DNA from: Candidatus Pantoea deserta | GTDB lineage: Bacteria > Pseudomonadota > Gammaproteobacteria > Enterobacterales > Enterobacteriaceae | Length of the DNA stretch: 64,000 nt | Direction: 5' to 3' | Assembly (NCBI RefSeq): GCF_003813865.1 | Contig: NZ_RMVG01000019.1 | Coordinates: forward strand, 1 to 64,000 | Shown here: positions 45,637 to 55,364 of the stretch, one piece after another | Numbering within the stretch: position 1 is the first letter of the stretch | Layout: every line of letters begins with the position of its first letter | Translations under genes and position numbers: made by a program | The notes under the pieces: generated by a model | What the model was told of the DNA's origin: nothing | What the model saw: only the letters and a program-made list of their open reading frames with translations | Databases searched by the model: none

Positions 45637-47269
45637 GCAACGCCTGGAGCGAGGCGCGGGCGATGTCGCTGTCGATGCTCACGCCCCAGGCGCGTTCGCC
45701 CTGGCCATTCAGGCAGCACACATACGCGACCGAGCGGCTGTCGCTGCGTTTGCCCAGCGTATACTCATGATAATCCGCAATCGTCAGGCTGCGCCCAGTG
45801 GCTTGCCGCAGCGCTGCCACCGCCGCTGACAGCAGACCGTTGCCGCTGCCGCGCAGGCGGCGCGCGCCGCCGTTCACGGCCAGGCTGGCCTCCAGCTGCG
45901 TCAGATCGCCGTCGCTGCGGCTTTCCGCTTTCAGCAGCTTCAGTGCGGGCTGTTCTATGCCGTAGTGCAGACAAAAAAGCTGCCAGACAGCGCGCTGCGT
46001 CATCTCCCTGCCGTGACGGTCCGTTTCCTGCTGCACGCGCAGGCTAAAATCCTGCATCAGCGCGCGCGGCAGCGTCAGGCCGTGATGTTGCTCCAGCAGC
46101 CAGGCGGCGCCGCTCTTGCCCGACTGGCTGTTGACGCGGATCACCGCCTCATAGCTACAGCCGATGTCGGCGGGATCGAGCGGCAGATAGGGCATCTGCC
46201 AGATGGTCTCCTGCTGCTGCTGGCGGACAGCGAAGCCCTTGCGAATGGCATCCTGATGCGAGCCGGAAAAGGCGGTAAAGACCAGCTCGCCCGCATAGGG
46301 ATGGCGGGGATGCACCGGCAGCTGGTTGCAGCGGGTGACCACCTCGATCACCTTGCCGATGTCGCTGAAGTCGAGCTGCGGGCTGATGCCCTGGCTGTAG
46401 AGATTAAGCGCCAGGGTGACAATATCTACATTGCCGGTGCGCTCGCCGTTGCCGAACAGGCAGCCCTCTACGCGTCCGGCGCCCGCCAGCAGCGCCAGTT
46501 CGGCGCAGGCGGTGCCGGTGCCGCGATCGTTATGCGGATGCACGCTGATACAGACTGCATCGCGACGGCTGAAGCGACGGCAGAAGTATTCGATCTGATC
46601 GGCATAGACGTTGGGGGTATTGACCTCGACGGTGGCCGGCAGATTAACGATCATCGGCCGCGCGGCGCAGGGCTGCCACACCTCCGCGACCGCCTCGCAG
46701 ATCGCCAGCGCAAAGTCCGGCTCGGTAAAGCAAAAGGTTTCTGGCGAATACTCAAAGGTCCAGTGCGTTTCCGGACGCGCGGCGCAGCCGTCGCGGATCT
46801 GACGCGCGCCCGCGCAGGCCAGCGCAATAATCTCCGCTTTGCTCTGACCGAATACTCTTTCGCGAAACAGCAGCGCCGTCGCATTGTACAGGTGCAGAAT
46901 CGCGCGCGGCGCGCCCTGCAACGCCTCAAACGTCCGGGCGATCAGCGCTTCGCGCGCCTGTGTCAGCACCTGGATCGTCACATCCTCAGGGATGCGCCGC
47001 TGCTCAATCAGCAGGCGCACAAAGTCAAAATCCGTCTGCGAGGCGGCGGGAAAGGCGACTTCAATCTCTTTAAAGCCGCAGGCCAGCAGCAGATCCCAGA
47101 ACGCCAGCTTGCGCTCGGCGTCCATGGGTTCGGCCAGCGCCTGATTGCCGTCGCGTAAATCGGTTGAGAGCCAGCGCGGCGCGCCAGTAAGCTGGCGATC
47201 CGGCCACTGGCGATCGGGCAGGGCGATAACGGGAAAAGCGCGGTACTTCTCTGCGGGTTGCGTCAACAT
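45557..47269 (-). CDS. 2-isopropylmalate synthase-type enzyme (LeuA type 2)
   Basis: 570-residue DRE-TIM enzyme of the actinobacterial-type LeuA group, which condenses acetyl-CoA with 2-ketoisovalerate at the start of leucine synthesis. The N-terminal WLSTDLRDGNQALAEPMDAE carries the metal/catalytic RDGNQ motif (about residues 38-42), then HPHNDRGTGTACAELALLAG with the HxHND ligands and FGNGERTGNVDIVTL. The C-terminal regulatory domain spans about residues 430-555. Enterobacteria normally have a different, shorter LeuA in leuABCD, so this is probably an extra enzyme, perhaps for branched side chains or a related alpha-keto acid. It is divergent from the SsuA-like gene. Confidence 0.88.
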   Translation of the reverse strand: MLTQPAEKYRAFPVIALPDRQWPDRQLTGAPRWLSTDLRDGNQALAEPMDAERKLAFWDLLLACGFKEIEVAFPAASQTDFDFVRLLIEQRRIPEDVTIQVLTQAREALIARTFEALQGAPRAILHLYNATALLFRERVFGQSKAEIIALACAGARQIRDGCAARPETHWTFEYSPETFCFTEPDFALAICEAVAEVWQPCAARPMIVNLPATVEVNTPNVYADQIEYFCRRFSRRDAVCISVHPHNDRGTGTACAELALLAGAGRVEGCLFGNGERTGNVDIVTLALNLYSQGISPQLDFSDIGKVIEVVTRCNQLPVHPRHPYAGELVFTAFSGSHQDAIRKGFAVRQQQQETIWQMPYLPLDPADIGCSYEAVIRVNSQSGKSGAAWLLEQHHGLTLPRALMQDFSLRVQQETDRHGREMTQRAVWQLFCLHYGIEQPALKLLKAESRSDGDLTQLEASLAVNGGARRLRGSGNGLLSAAVAALRQATGRSLTIADYHEYTLGKRSDSRSVAYVCCLNGQGERAWGVSIDSDIARASLQALLNAASAFLPAENRLPASRPADDETSR

Positions 47270-47453
47270 AGAACCTCCTGATTAATCTGTTCAGTCTGCC
47301 GCGTCGCCCGCCCGCTGCGCGCCCGCAAAGCTGACAACCGATGACGCAAAAGCGACAGCGTTATGCGCTCGACGACAATGGTCATGCGCAATCGGCATCG
47401 GCGATTTTCCGCGTCCGGTTTACTCTGGTTTTTTTGCGCTGAGAGGAAGCCGA

Positions 47454-48386
47454 ATGAAATATCACGCTGTTTGCATTGCGCTGGCGCTGGCCGGCGTATC
47501 GTCCGCGCAGGCCGTTACGCTGCGTATTGCCGATCAAAAGGGCAATATGCGCGCCGAAATGGAGTCGGCGCATCAGCTTGACAACCTGAGCTACCGCATC
47601 GAGTGGGCGGAATTTCCCGCCGCCGCGCCGCTGGCGGAGGCGCTCAACGCGGGCGCGGTGGATGCGGGCATTATCGGCGATGCGCCGCTGCTGTTTTCGC
47701 TGGCCGCCGGGTCGCAGGTAAAAGCGGTGGCCGTCAGCAAATCCGTTCCCGCCGGGCTGGCGGTACTAGTGCGCCCGGATTCTCCGATCAAAACCGCTGC
47801 CGACCTGAAAGGAAAAAGTATCGCCACCGGGCGCGGCTCCATCGGCCATTTTCAGGCGCTGAAGACCCTGGAGCAGGCCGGTTTAAGCGATAAGGATGTG
47901 CGCTGGCGTTTCCTGCAACCTGCCGATGCGCGCATCGCTCTGACCAATAACTCAGTGGACGCCTGGGCCACCTGGGACCCCTATACGGCGCTGGCGGAGG
48001 TGACGCAGACGGGACGCGTGCTGGTAAACGGCGTCGGGCTGGCGACAGGCAACAGCTTCCTCGCCGCCACTGACGCGGCTATCAGCGACAACGAGAAACG
48101 CGCCGCGCTTCAGGATTACGTTAACCGGCTGGCGGCGGCGGATCGCTGGGCGAACAGTCACGTCAGCGACTATGCGCAGACGCTGGCGAAGATTATCGGC
48201 TTTCCGCCCGCGGCGGCGGAAAAATCCTTCTCGCGTCGTCAGTCGCACTGGCAGAGCATCGATGACGCCACGGTGCGGCAGCAGCAGGAAACCGCAGACT
48301 TTTATCAGAAATATGGTCTGATCCAGCAACCTCTGAACGTCAAGCCGACCTTTTATCGCGGTCTGACGGTGGCGCAGGGGAGCTAA
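47454..48386 (+). CDS. Aliphatic-sulfonate-type ABC substrate-binding protein
   Basis: 310-residue periplasmic protein of the SsuA/TauA/NMT1-like family. Signal peptide 1-20 ends VSSAQA. The core has EFPAAAPLAEALNAGAVDAG and GDAPLLFSLAAGSQVKAVAV, then LKGKSIATGRGSIGHFQALK and NNSVDAWATWDPYTA, all typical of sulfonate or nitrate-type receptors. No permease or ATPase gene is adjacent, so it is an orphan receptor that would have to use an unlinked importer. A GC-rich non-coding stretch follows. Substrate unproven. Confidence 0.85.
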   Translation: MKYHAVCIALALAGVSSAQAVTLRIADQKGNMRAEMESAHQLDNLSYRIEWAEFPAAAPLAEALNAGAVDAGIIGDAPLLFSLAAGSQVKAVAVSKSVPAGLAVLVRPDSPIKTAADLKGKSIATGRGSIGHFQALKTLEQAGLSDKDVRWRFLQPADARIALTNNSVDAWATWDPYTALAEVTQTGRVLVNGVGLATGNSFLAATDAAISDNEKRAALQDYVNRLAAADRWANSHVSDYAQTLAKIIGFPPAAAEKSFSRRQSHWQSIDDATVRQQQETADFYQKYGLIQQPLNVKPTFYRGLTVAQGS

Positions 48387-48694
48387 CGCCGTGACGCGCG
48401 GTCACTGGCAAGGCATCGCCGCTGCGTTTGCCCGCATAGCGTGCCGCTCCGGAAAGGCGCGCAGCAGCAGAGGAGCGCGCGCCGGAGCGGCCAGGGGGAT
48501 GCGAGACGAGCCTGGCGCGTCTGGTTTGCGAAGGGACGCTAACGCGACGCCTCGCGCTGGCATCGTCGCGGACGGCAACGCTGGCTCGTTCCCCGGCGCG
48601 CCTGGAGTGACCATTTGTGCCATCTGATTTGGCGTTTACCCGACGTGCGCGTAGCATAGCGCGATGTTGAGTTCTTTAAGCGCTTATTTCCCCG
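48387..48694. repeat. GC-rich intergenic dyad region, no gene
   Basis: The 308 bases between the SBP gene and the dipeptidase hold no plausible gene. GCCGCTCCGG (48443-48452) and CCGGAGCGGC (48482-48491) are perfect 10-bp inverted arms around a loop that itself has GCGCGC dyads, giving a strong extended hairpin. Sequence further on is dense in short GC palindromes. It looks like a degenerate mobile or palindromic repeat; no T tract for a terminator. Confidence 0.55.
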
Positions 48695-49714
48695 ATGTTA
48701 ACTTTTGACGGCCATAACGATCTGCTGCTCAATCTGTGGCTCAATCACCGTGACGCGCCGGTCGACGCCTTTTACAACGGCATTGCGCAGGGCCACCTCG
48801 ATTTTCCGCGTATGCAGCAGGGCGGTTTTTTCGGCGGCCTGTTCGCTATTTTTGTGCCGCCGCAGGCCTATATCGCTCAAATCGCGCCGCATCTTGCCGA
48901 TGCGCCTTATCAGCCGCTGGAGATTATGCGGCAGCAGCTGGGCATTCTCAGACTCATTGCCGAGGAGCCGCAGGGGCGCGCGCGCCTGTGCCGCAGCGCC
49001 GCAGACATTGCCGCCTGTCGCGCGGACGGCGTGCTGGCGCTGGTCGCGCATATCGAAGGCGCGGACGCGCTGGATGCCGAAGGGGAACAGCTTCAGGCCT
49101 TTTACGACGCGGGCGTGCGCAGCATCGGCCCGTTCTGGAATCTGCCCAACCGCTTCGGCACCGGCGTCACCGGAAGCTTTCCCGGCTCGCCCGACAGCGG
49201 TCCGGGGCTGACGGAGGCGGGTAAGGCGCTTATTAAGCAGGCTAACGCCCTTAATATGCTGATCGACGTGTCGCATATGAATGAGAAAGCGTTCTGGCAG
49301 ACCGCCGAACTGTCTGCCTCGCCGCTGGTCGCCACACACTCCAATGCCCATGCGCTCTGCGCCCAGCCGCGTAATCTCACCGATGCGCAGCTTGCCGCCA
49401 TTCGCGACAGCGGCGGCATGGTCGGCATTAACTTCGGCAACGCCTTTCTGCGCGCCGACGGCAAGCGCGACGGCGATACGCCGCTGAGCGACATCATCAG
49501 GCACTATGAACGACTCAGCGCCATCATGGGGGAAGATTGTGTCGGACTGGGTTCTGATTTTGACGGCATCTCCACGCCAGAGGCGTTAAAAGACGTGACC
49601 GGATTACCGCGGCTGTTCGCGGCCTTCCGGGATGCGGGCTATGATCAGGATCGGCTGGAAAAACTCGCCTCGCGCAACTGGCAGCGCCTGTTGCAAAAAA
49701 TCTGGCAGGCCTGA
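48695..49714 (+). CDS. M19 membrane dipeptidase-family peptidase
   Basis: 339-residue zinc dipeptidase of the renal dipeptidase family (peptidase M19). Ligand motifs are GHNDLLLNLW (DGHxD, about residues 4-9), AHIEGADAL (Glu ligand, about residue 119), DVSHMN (about residue 191) and ATHSNAHALC (about residue 212), with GSDFDG near the C-terminus. It has no signal peptide, so it is cytosolic. It stands directly upstream of pqqA on the same strand, a placement I recall from other enterobacterial pqq loci, and could help recycle or trim peptides from PqqA processing (inference). No strong ribosome site is seen before the ATG. Confidence 0.87.
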   Translation: MLTFDGHNDLLLNLWLNHRDAPVDAFYNGIAQGHLDFPRMQQGGFFGGLFAIFVPPQAYIAQIAPHLADAPYQPLEIMRQQLGILRLIAEEPQGRARLCRSAADIAACRADGVLALVAHIEGADALDAEGEQLQAFYDAGVRSIGPFWNLPNRFGTGVTGSFPGSPDSGPGLTEAGKALIKQANALNMLIDVSHMNEKAFWQTAELSASPLVATHSNAHALCAQPRNLTDAQLAAIRDSGGMVGINFGNAFLRADGKRDGDTPLSDIIRHYERLSAIMGEDCVGLGSDFDGISTPEALKDVTGLPRLFAAFRDAGYDQDRLEKLASRNWQRLLQKIWQA

Positions 49715-49862
49715 TTCATTTACTTAACATTTGCGGGTTGATATTGACACGCCGTTAGCGCACCATCAGCCCGCTTAAAATTGCGTGCATAATCACTGGA
49801 TTGTTTGCGTAATGATACCTGACCGGTATCGCGTTGTTCATTCACCTTAGAGGAAAACTATT

Positions 49863-49934
49863 ATGTGGAAAAAACCTGAATTTGTTGATTTACGTCTCGG
49901 TCTGGAAGTGACGCTGTACATCTCCAACCGTTAA
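49863..49934 (+). CDS. pqqA: PQQ precursor peptide PqqA
   Basis: 23-residue ribosomal precursor of pyrroloquinoline quinone: [20 protein letters not shown] followed by SNR. The conserved Glu15 and Tyr19 (spaced E-V-T-L-Y) supply all carbon and nitrogen of PQQ; PqqE with PqqD cross-links them. The peptide is nearly identical to Klebsiella PqqA. AGAGGA lies 8 bases upstream. Too short for ordinary gene callers. A hairpin with a T-rich tail separates it from pqqB. Confidence 0.97.
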   Translation: MWKKPEFVDLRLGLEVTLYISNR

Positions 49935-49939
49935 TATCC

Positions 49940-49966
49940 ATGCCCGCCAGCTGCGCGGGCATTTTG
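49940..49966 (+). terminator. Partial terminator/attenuator between pqqA and pqqB
   Basis: ATGCCCGC (49940-49947) and GCGGGCAT (49955-49962) form a perfect 8-bp stem followed by TTTTGTTT. It lies between the pqqA stop and the pqqB start. It would let a short, abundant pqqA transcript form with some readthrough to pqqB-F, which suits the need for excess precursor peptide. Confidence 0.78.
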
Positions 49967-49987
49967 TTTCAACGCCGGGTTTCCCCT

Positions 49988-50905
49988 ATGTTTATCAAAG
50001 TCCTTGGATCCGCCGCAGGCGGTGGGTTTCCTCAGTGGAACTGTAACTGCGCCAACTGTCAGGGCGTGCGCAACGGCACTATTCAGGCCAGCGCGCGAAC
50101 GCAATCCTCGATTATTCTCAGCGACGACGGCGAAAACTGGGTGTTATGCAACGCCTCGCCGGACATCAGCCAGCAGATCGCCCATACGCCAGAACTGATA
50201 AAAAAAGGCGTGCTGCGCGGCACCGCCATCGGCGCGATTATCCTTACCGACAGCCAGATCGATCACACCACCGGACTGTTAAGCCTGCGCGAAGGCTGTC
50301 CGCATCAGGTGTGGTGCACGCCCGAAGTCCATAACGATCTCACCAGCGGCTTTCCTGTCTTTACCATGCTGAAACACTGGAACGGCGGGCTACAGCACCG
50401 TCCGATTGCGCCGCTGGAGCCGTTCTCCGTCGACGTCTGTCCGAGGCTGCGCTTTACCGCTATCCCTATTCTCAGCAATGCGCCGCCCTATTCGCCGTAT
50501 CGCGACCGGCCGCTGCCGGGCCACAATGTGGCGCTGTTTATCGAACATACCGCCAGCGGCCAGACGCTGCTTTACGCGCCGGGCCTCGGCGAACCCGACG
50601 CGGTGATCCTGCCCTGGCTGCACAAGGCCGACTGTCTGTTGATTGACGGCACCGTCTGGAAAGATGACGAGCTACAGGCCACCGGCGTCGGCACCAACAC
50701 CGGCAAGGCGATGGGCCATCTGGCGCTCTCTGACGAGCAGGGGCTGATGGCGCTGCTGGCGTCGCTGCCGGCGAAACGCAAAATCCTTATTCATATTAAC
50801 AACACCAATCCGATCCTCGACGAGCAGTCGCCCCAGCGTCAGTTTCTGACGCAGCAGGGCATTGAAGTGAGCTGGGACGGTATGGCGATTCACCTTCAGG
50901 GCTGA
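49988..50905 (+). CDS. pqqB: PQQ biosynthesis protein PqqB
   Basis: 305-residue protein of the metallo-beta-lactamase fold (Klebsiella 308). The N-terminal [20 protein letters not shown] carries the Cys cluster thought to bind a structural zinc, and [17 protein letters not shown] holds the altered metal region. It is an iron-dependent hydroxylase acting on the Glu-Tyr diamino acid intermediate. The ATG at 49988 matches the family start [12 protein letters not shown]; upstream codons in frame lie in the hairpin. The stop is adjacent to the pqqC start. Confidence 0.96.
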   Translation: MFIKVLGSAAGGGFPQWNCNCANCQGVRNGTIQASARTQSSIILSDDGENWVLCNASPDISQQIAHTPELIKKGVLRGTAIGAIILTDSQIDHTTGLLSLREGCPHQVWCTPEVHNDLTSGFPVFTMLKHWNGGLQHRPIAPLEPFSVDVCPRLRFTAIPILSNAPPYSPYRDRPLPGHNVALFIEHTASGQTLLYAPGLGEPDAVILPWLHKADCLLIDGTVWKDDELQATGVGTNTGKAMGHLALSDEQGLMALLASLPAKRKILIHINNTNPILDEQSPQRQFLTQQGIEVSWDGMAIHLQG

Positions 50906-50908
50906 GTG

Positions 50909-51664
50909 ATGCAACTAACCGAGACGCTGACGCCGCAGGCGTTTGAACAGGCGCTGCGCGATAAAGGCGCTTACTACCATATCCATCATCCTTACCATAT
51001 CGCGATGCACAACGGCAGCGCGACGCGCGAGCAAATTCAGGGGTGGGTGGCGAACCGCTTCTATTATCAGACCAGCATTCCGCTGAAAGACGCGGCGATC
51101 ATGGCGAACTGCCCGGATCCCGCCACGCGCCGCAAGTGGGTGCAGCGCATTCTGGATCATGACGGCAGCAACGGTCAGGATGGCGGCATCGAAGCCTGGC
51201 TTCAGCTGGGCGAAGCGGTCGGGCTGACGCGCGACGCGCTGCTGTCGGAGCGGCATGTGCTGCCGGGCGTGCGCTTTGCGGTGGATGCCTATGTTAATTT
51301 TGCGCGCCGCGCCAACTGGCAGGAAGCGGCGTGCAGTTCGCTGACCGAGCTGTTCGCGCCGCAGATCCACCAGTCGCGCCTCGACAGCTGGCCGCAGCAC
51401 TATCCCTGGATTAAAGAAGAGGGCTACTTCTATTTCCGCAGCCGTCTGAGCCAGGCGAACCGCGACGTCGAGCACGGTCTGGCGCTGGCGCTGGAATTTT
51501 GCAATACGGTGGAGAAGCAGAACCGGATGCTGGAAATTCTGCAATTTAAACTCGATATTTTGTGGACGATGCTGGACGCCATGACCATGGCGTATGAGCT
51601 GAAGCGCCCCCCTTACCATACGGTCACCGATCAGGCGGCCTGGCACAGCACAAGACTGGTATAA
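50909..51664 (+). CDS. pqqC: PQQ synthase PqqC
   Basis: 251 residues, the Klebsiella length, and over most of its length nearly the same sequence. It is a cofactor-less oxidase that closes the ring and performs the eight-electron oxidation ending PQQ synthesis. Signature stretches are [54 protein letters not shown] and [18 protein letters not shown], with the active-site His, Tyr and Arg residues in place. The ATG at 50909 begins [10 protein letters not shown]; a GTG one codon earlier is possible. Starts 3 bases after pqqB. Confidence 0.97.
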   Translation: MQLTETLTPQAFEQALRDKGAYYHIHHPYHIAMHNGSATREQIQGWVANRFYYQTSIPLKDAAIMANCPDPATRRKWVQRILDHDGSNGQDGGIEAWLQLGEAVGLTRDALLSERHVLPGVRFAVDAYVNFARRANWQEAACSSLTELFAPQIHQSRLDSWPQHYPWIKEEGYFYFRSRLSQANRDVEHGLALALEFCNTVEKQNRMLEILQFKLDILWTMLDAMTMAYELKRPPYHTVTDQAAWHSTRLV

Positions 51665-51668
51665 CATC

Positions 51669-51947
51669 ATGAATGACAACGCAATTCCTGTTTTCCGTCG
51701 CGGCTATCGCATGCAGTGGGAAGCCGCGCAGGAGAGCCACGTGGTGCTCTATCCGGAAGGCATGGCGAAGCTGAATGAAACGGCCGCCGCTATCCTTGAG
51801 CTGGTGAACGGTAAAGAGAGCGTGAGCGCCATTATCGCCACGCTTGACGCGCGCTTCCCCGAAGCGGGCGGCGTCGGCGACGACGTAAAAGATTTCCTGC
51901 GCGCGGCGTATGAACAAAAGTGGATACAGTTTCGTGACCCAGAATAA
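51669..51947 (+). CDS. pqqD: PqqA-binding chaperone PqqD
   Basis: 92-residue RRE-type peptide-binding protein that presents PqqA to PqqE. The block [21 protein letters not shown] (about residues 27-47) and the winged-helix end are as in Klebsiella PqqD. The start is 4 bases after the pqqC stop. The last 14 bases overlap pqqE, consistent with tight coupling of the PqqD-PqqE complex. Confidence 0.96.
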   Translation: MNDNAIPVFRRGYRMQWEAAQESHVVLYPEGMAKLNETAAAILELVNGKESVSAIIATLDARFPEAGGVGDDVKDFLRAAYEQKWIQFRDPE

Positions 51948-53076
51948 ACCTGCCGTTAATCCGCCGCTCTGGCTGCTGGCGGAGCTGACCTATCGCTGCC
52001 CGCTACAGTGTCCCTACTGCTCGAATCCGCTGGATTTCGCCCAGCAGGAAAAAGAGCTGACCACTGAGCAGTGGATTGAGGTGTTTCGCCAGGCGCGCGC
52101 TATGGGCAGCGTCCAGCTCGGTTTTTCCGGCGGCGAACCGCTGACGCGTAAAGATCTGCCGGAGCTGATCCGCGCGGCGCGCGACCTCGGCTTCTATACC
52201 AATCTGATCACCTCCGGCATCGGCCTGACGGAGAAAAAGCTCGACGCCTTTGCCGACGCCGGTCTGGATCATATTCAGATCAGTTTTCAGGCGAGCGACG
52301 AAACGCTCAACGCTGCGCTGGCCGGGTCGAAAAAAGCCTTCCAGCAGAAGCTGGAGATGGCGCGCGCGGTGAAGAAACATGGCTATCCGATGGTGTTGAA
52401 CTTTGTGTTACACCGTCACAATATTGACCAGATCGACAAGATTATCGATCTCTGTATCGAGCTGGAAGCGGATGACGTCGAGCTGGCGACCTGCCAGTTT
52501 TACGGCTGGGCGCAGCTTAACCGTCAGGGGCTGTTGCCCACGCGCGAGCAGATTGCGCAGGCGGAGGCGGTGGTCAGCCGCTATCGCGAGCGTATGAGCG
52601 GCACCGGCAACCTGACTAATTTGCTGTTCGTCACCCCGGACTATTATGAAGAGCGGCCCAAGCCCTGTATGGGCGGCTGGGGAGCGATTTTTCTCAGCGT
52701 CACGCCGGAAGGCACAGCGCTGCCGTGTCACAGCGCGCGCCAGCTGCCGGTCGCCTTTCCTTCCGTGCTGGAGCAGCCGCTGGAGGAGATCTGGTATCAC
52801 TCCTTTGGCTTTAACCGCTATCGCGGCTTCGACTGGATGCCTGAGCCTTGCCGCTCGTGTGATGAGAAAGAGAAAGACTTTGGCGGCTGCCGCTGTCAGG
52901 CCTTTATGCTGACCGGCAACGCGGACAATGCTGATCCGGTGTGCAGCAAGTCGCCGCAACACGAGGTGATCCTTGAGGCGCGACGCGAAGCGGCGTGTAG
53001 CGACGTGAAGATCGGTCAGCTGCAGTTCCGCAACCGCGCCAACTCGCAGCTAATCTACAAAACCCGGACCTTTTAA
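51934..53076 (+). CDS. pqqE: Radical SAM PqqA cross-linking enzyme PqqE
   Basis: 380-residue radical SAM enzyme, the Klebsiella length. The SAM cluster motif CPLQCPYC uses Cys22, Cys26 and Cys29, followed by [17 protein letters not shown]. The C-terminal SPASM domain with auxiliary clusters has [29 protein letters not shown] and DPVCSKSP. It forms the carbon-carbon bond between Glu15 and Tyr19 of PqqA. The GTG at 51934 overlaps pqqD and starts [11 protein letters not shown], in line with the family; the ATG at 51910 lies inside pqqD and adds 8 unrelated residues. Confidence 0.96.
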   Translation: MTQNKPAVNPPLWLLAELTYRCPLQCPYCSNPLDFAQQEKELTTEQWIEVFRQARAMGSVQLGFSGGEPLTRKDLPELIRAARDLGFYTNLITSGIGLTEKKLDAFADAGLDHIQISFQASDETLNAALAGSKKAFQQKLEMARAVKKHGYPMVLNFVLHRHNIDQIDKIIDLCIELEADDVELATCQFYGWAQLNRQGLLPTREQIAQAEAVVSRYRERMSGTGNLTNLLFVTPDYYEERPKPCMGGWGAIFLSVTPEGTALPCHSARQLPVAFPSVLEQPLEEIWYHSFGFNRYRGFDWMPEPCRSCDEKEKDFGGCRCQAFMLTGNADNADPVCSKSPQHEVILEARREAACSDVKIGQLQFRNRANSQLIYKTRTF

Positions 53077-53078
53077 CC

Positions 53079-55364
53079 ATGTCTGAACAGCGCCAGCTGC
53101 GGCTGCCGAATGGCCTGCGCGTTACGCTAATCCATCAGCCGGACGCGCGTCAGGCCGCCGCGCTGGCGCAGGTTGCGGCGGGTAGCCATGATGAACCCGA
53201 ACGCTGGCCGGGACTGGCGCATCTGCTGGAACATCTGCTGTTCAGCGACAGCGCCGCTTATCAGGGAAACGATCGGCTAATGCCCTGGGTGCAGGCGGCG
53301 GGCGGACGGCTGAACGCCACGACGCTGACGCGCAGCAGCGCCTGGTTTTTTGAGGTGGAACCCGGTCTGCTGGCCGAGGGGGTGACGCGGCTGGCGGATA
53401 TGCTGGCCGCGCCGCAGTTTACGCCTGAGGCGATTGCGCAGGAATCGGCCGTGATCGATGCCGAATACCAGCTTATTCAGCAGCATACGCCGTCACGACG
53501 CGAAGCCGCGCTCTTTACCCGCGTCAGCGCTCCGTCTGCTTTTCAGCGTTTCCATATTGGCAGTCGCCAGGCGTTTGGCGCAGACAGCGGGGCGCTGAAA
53601 CAGGCGCTGCACCAGTTTCACCAGCAATTTTTTCATACCGGACAGATATCGCTGTGGCTGCAAGGACCGCAGTCGCTGGACGAACTGGCGCAGCTGGCGC
53701 TGCGCGTTAGCCAGTCGCTGCCGCAGGGCGGGGAACGCGAGCCGCAGGCAGCCGCTCCTGGTTTCGTCGCCGATGCGGATATTGCGCTGCATACCCAGGG
53801 ACACGGCCAGCTCTGGATCAGCGCTTATCTGAGGGGCGATATCGATGCGATTCGTGACGGTGTCACTTTGCTGCGCGAATTTTTGCAGGACGAAGCGCCT
53901 GGCGGCGCGATGGCCAGCCTGCGTCAGCGCCGCTGGGCGCAGCAGCTTGAGGTGAAATGGCTCTGTCTGGACCGCGCCGGAGGCTGGCTGGCGTTGCAGT
54001 TCGACACCGATCATCCTGACGCCGTCTGCGCCTGGTTTTCACATGCGCTGCGAGCGCTGGCAACTACGTCACCGCAGCAGCAGCGTCACTACCTGCATTT
54101 AGCGCAGCAGCGATTTGCGGCGCTGATGCCGCTCGATCAGCTGCGCGAACGCGCCTTTGGATTTGCCCCGCCAGCGGGCGCGGAGGGTTTTATGCCGCTG
54201 CTGCGACAGCTGGCTGACGCGCCGCAGGCGCGGCTGTGGAGTGCGGCCAGCGTGCAGGGCGAACCGGTCGAAACCCAGGGATTCAGGCTGATGCTGCGCG
54301 CCTGGCGGCCGGTATCCGTTCAGGACGCGCCGCCTGCCTTGCAGTTTCATCCGCTGGCGCAGCCTGCCGCAGCGCTGACGCCGCCCGACGCCCGCGCGCC
54401 GCTGCTGCATCTCGCCGCCGACAGCGCGCCCGCTACCTTACTGCTGCGGCCCGACTTTTTCACCGCGCTCAGCCCGGCGACGGCGGTCGGCCTCGACCGA
54501 CAACTGCGCCCGCTTTTTGCGCTCTTGCGTCATCAGGGGGGCGCAGCGGGCTGGCGGGAAAGTCAGGGCAGCTGGCAGCTGGAAGCCCAGCTACCCTCAG
54601 GCTGTGAGGCCTGGCTGGCTTCGCTGCCTGACGCGCTACGTTTTCCGGCAAAAGACAGGCGCGCCGCGCCGCCGGACGATGTGGCGATTCGCGAGCTGCT
54701 GCGCCAGCTGCCGCAGGCTGTCAGTATAACCGCCGGGACAGGCCGCTGGCGCGCCGCGCTGCATGGCGGAACCGCAAAGCAGTATGCCGCAGTCGCGCAG
54801 TGGCTGGCCCCGATAGTCTGGGATGCCGGTCGCCCTGAACAGCCCGAACGGCGGGGCAGACAGCTGATCGTCGATCATCCAGGCAAAGACAGCGCGCTGC
54901 TGCTGTTTCTGCCTTGCCCACCGGCGGTCCCGCTGGCGGCGCTGCGCGCCCTGGCGCTGCTGATGGAGCCGCGTTTTTTTCAGCGCATGCGTGTTGAGCA
55001 GCAGATCGGCTATGTGGTCAGCTGCCGCTATCATCGCTGTGCCGATCGCGACGGCATTCTTTTTGCGCTTCAGTCGCCTGACATCGCGCCCGACGCGCTG
55101 CTGGCGCAGTGCCACACTTTTCTGCAACAGCTACGCATAGCGGACGACCCGCAAATACTGGAAAGCTGCCGGGCGCGCCTGCACGCGCTGCTTGCTGCTC
55201 CGCAGGAGGCGGTCGCGGCGATGCAGCTGGCGCTGCGCCGGGTGGGCGGACTGCGCGATATCGACGAGGCGTCGGTTGCCGCCCTGACTCAGACAGCGCT
55301 GCATCAGGCGCAGACGCATCTTCTGAACGAGTGGCACAGCGGCGTCCTGCTGCGCACCCGTTGA
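53079..55364 (+). CDS. pqqF: M16 zinc protease PqqF
   Basis: 761 residues, as in Klebsiella. Insulinase-type protease with the inverted zinc motif HLLEH (residues 48-52) and third ligand Glu129 in VIDAEYQLIQQ. It is thought to cut the cross-linked PqqA peptide to release the Glu-Tyr product, usually with a partner; only one gene is present here, as in Klebsiella. Starts 2 bases after pqqE with ACCATG context. Last gene of the operon. The second half lacks a zinc motif, as usual for the family. Confidence 0.94.
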   Translation: MSEQRQLRLPNGLRVTLIHQPDARQAAALAQVAAGSHDEPERWPGLAHLLEHLLFSDSAAYQGNDRLMPWVQAAGGRLNATTLTRSSAWFFEVEPGLLAEGVTRLADMLAAPQFTPEAIAQESAVIDAEYQLIQQHTPSRREAALFTRVSAPSAFQRFHIGSRQAFGADSGALKQALHQFHQQFFHTGQISLWLQGPQSLDELAQLALRVSQSLPQGGEREPQAAAPGFVADADIALHTQGHGQLWISAYLRGDIDAIRDGVTLLREFLQDEAPGGAMASLRQRRWAQQLEVKWLCLDRAGGWLALQFDTDHPDAVCAWFSHALRALATTSPQQQRHYLHLAQQRFAALMPLDQLRERAFGFAPPAGAEGFMPLLRQLADAPQARLWSAASVQGEPVETQGFRLMLRAWRPVSVQDAPPALQFHPLAQPAAALTPPDARAPLLHLAADSAPATLLLRPDFFTALSPATAVGLDRQLRPLFALLRHQGGAAGWRESQGSWQLEAQLPSGCEAWLASLPDALRFPAKDRRAAPPDDVAIRELLRQLPQAVSITAGTGRWRAALHGGTAKQYAAVAQWLAPIVWDAGRPEQPERRGRQLIVDHPGKDSALLLFLPCPPAVPLAALRALALLMEPRFFQRMRVEQQIGYVVSCRYHRCADRDGILFALQSPDIAPDALLAQCHTFLQQLRIADDPQILESCRARLHALLAAPQEAVAAMQLALRRVGGLRDIDEASVAALTQTALHQAQTHLLNEWHSGVLLRTR

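Noticed and set aside
48391-48627. Open frame in the GC-rich gap before the dipeptidase
   Set aside because: It has no ribosome site and spans the perfect hairpin at 48443-48491; composition is Ala/Arg/Gly only.
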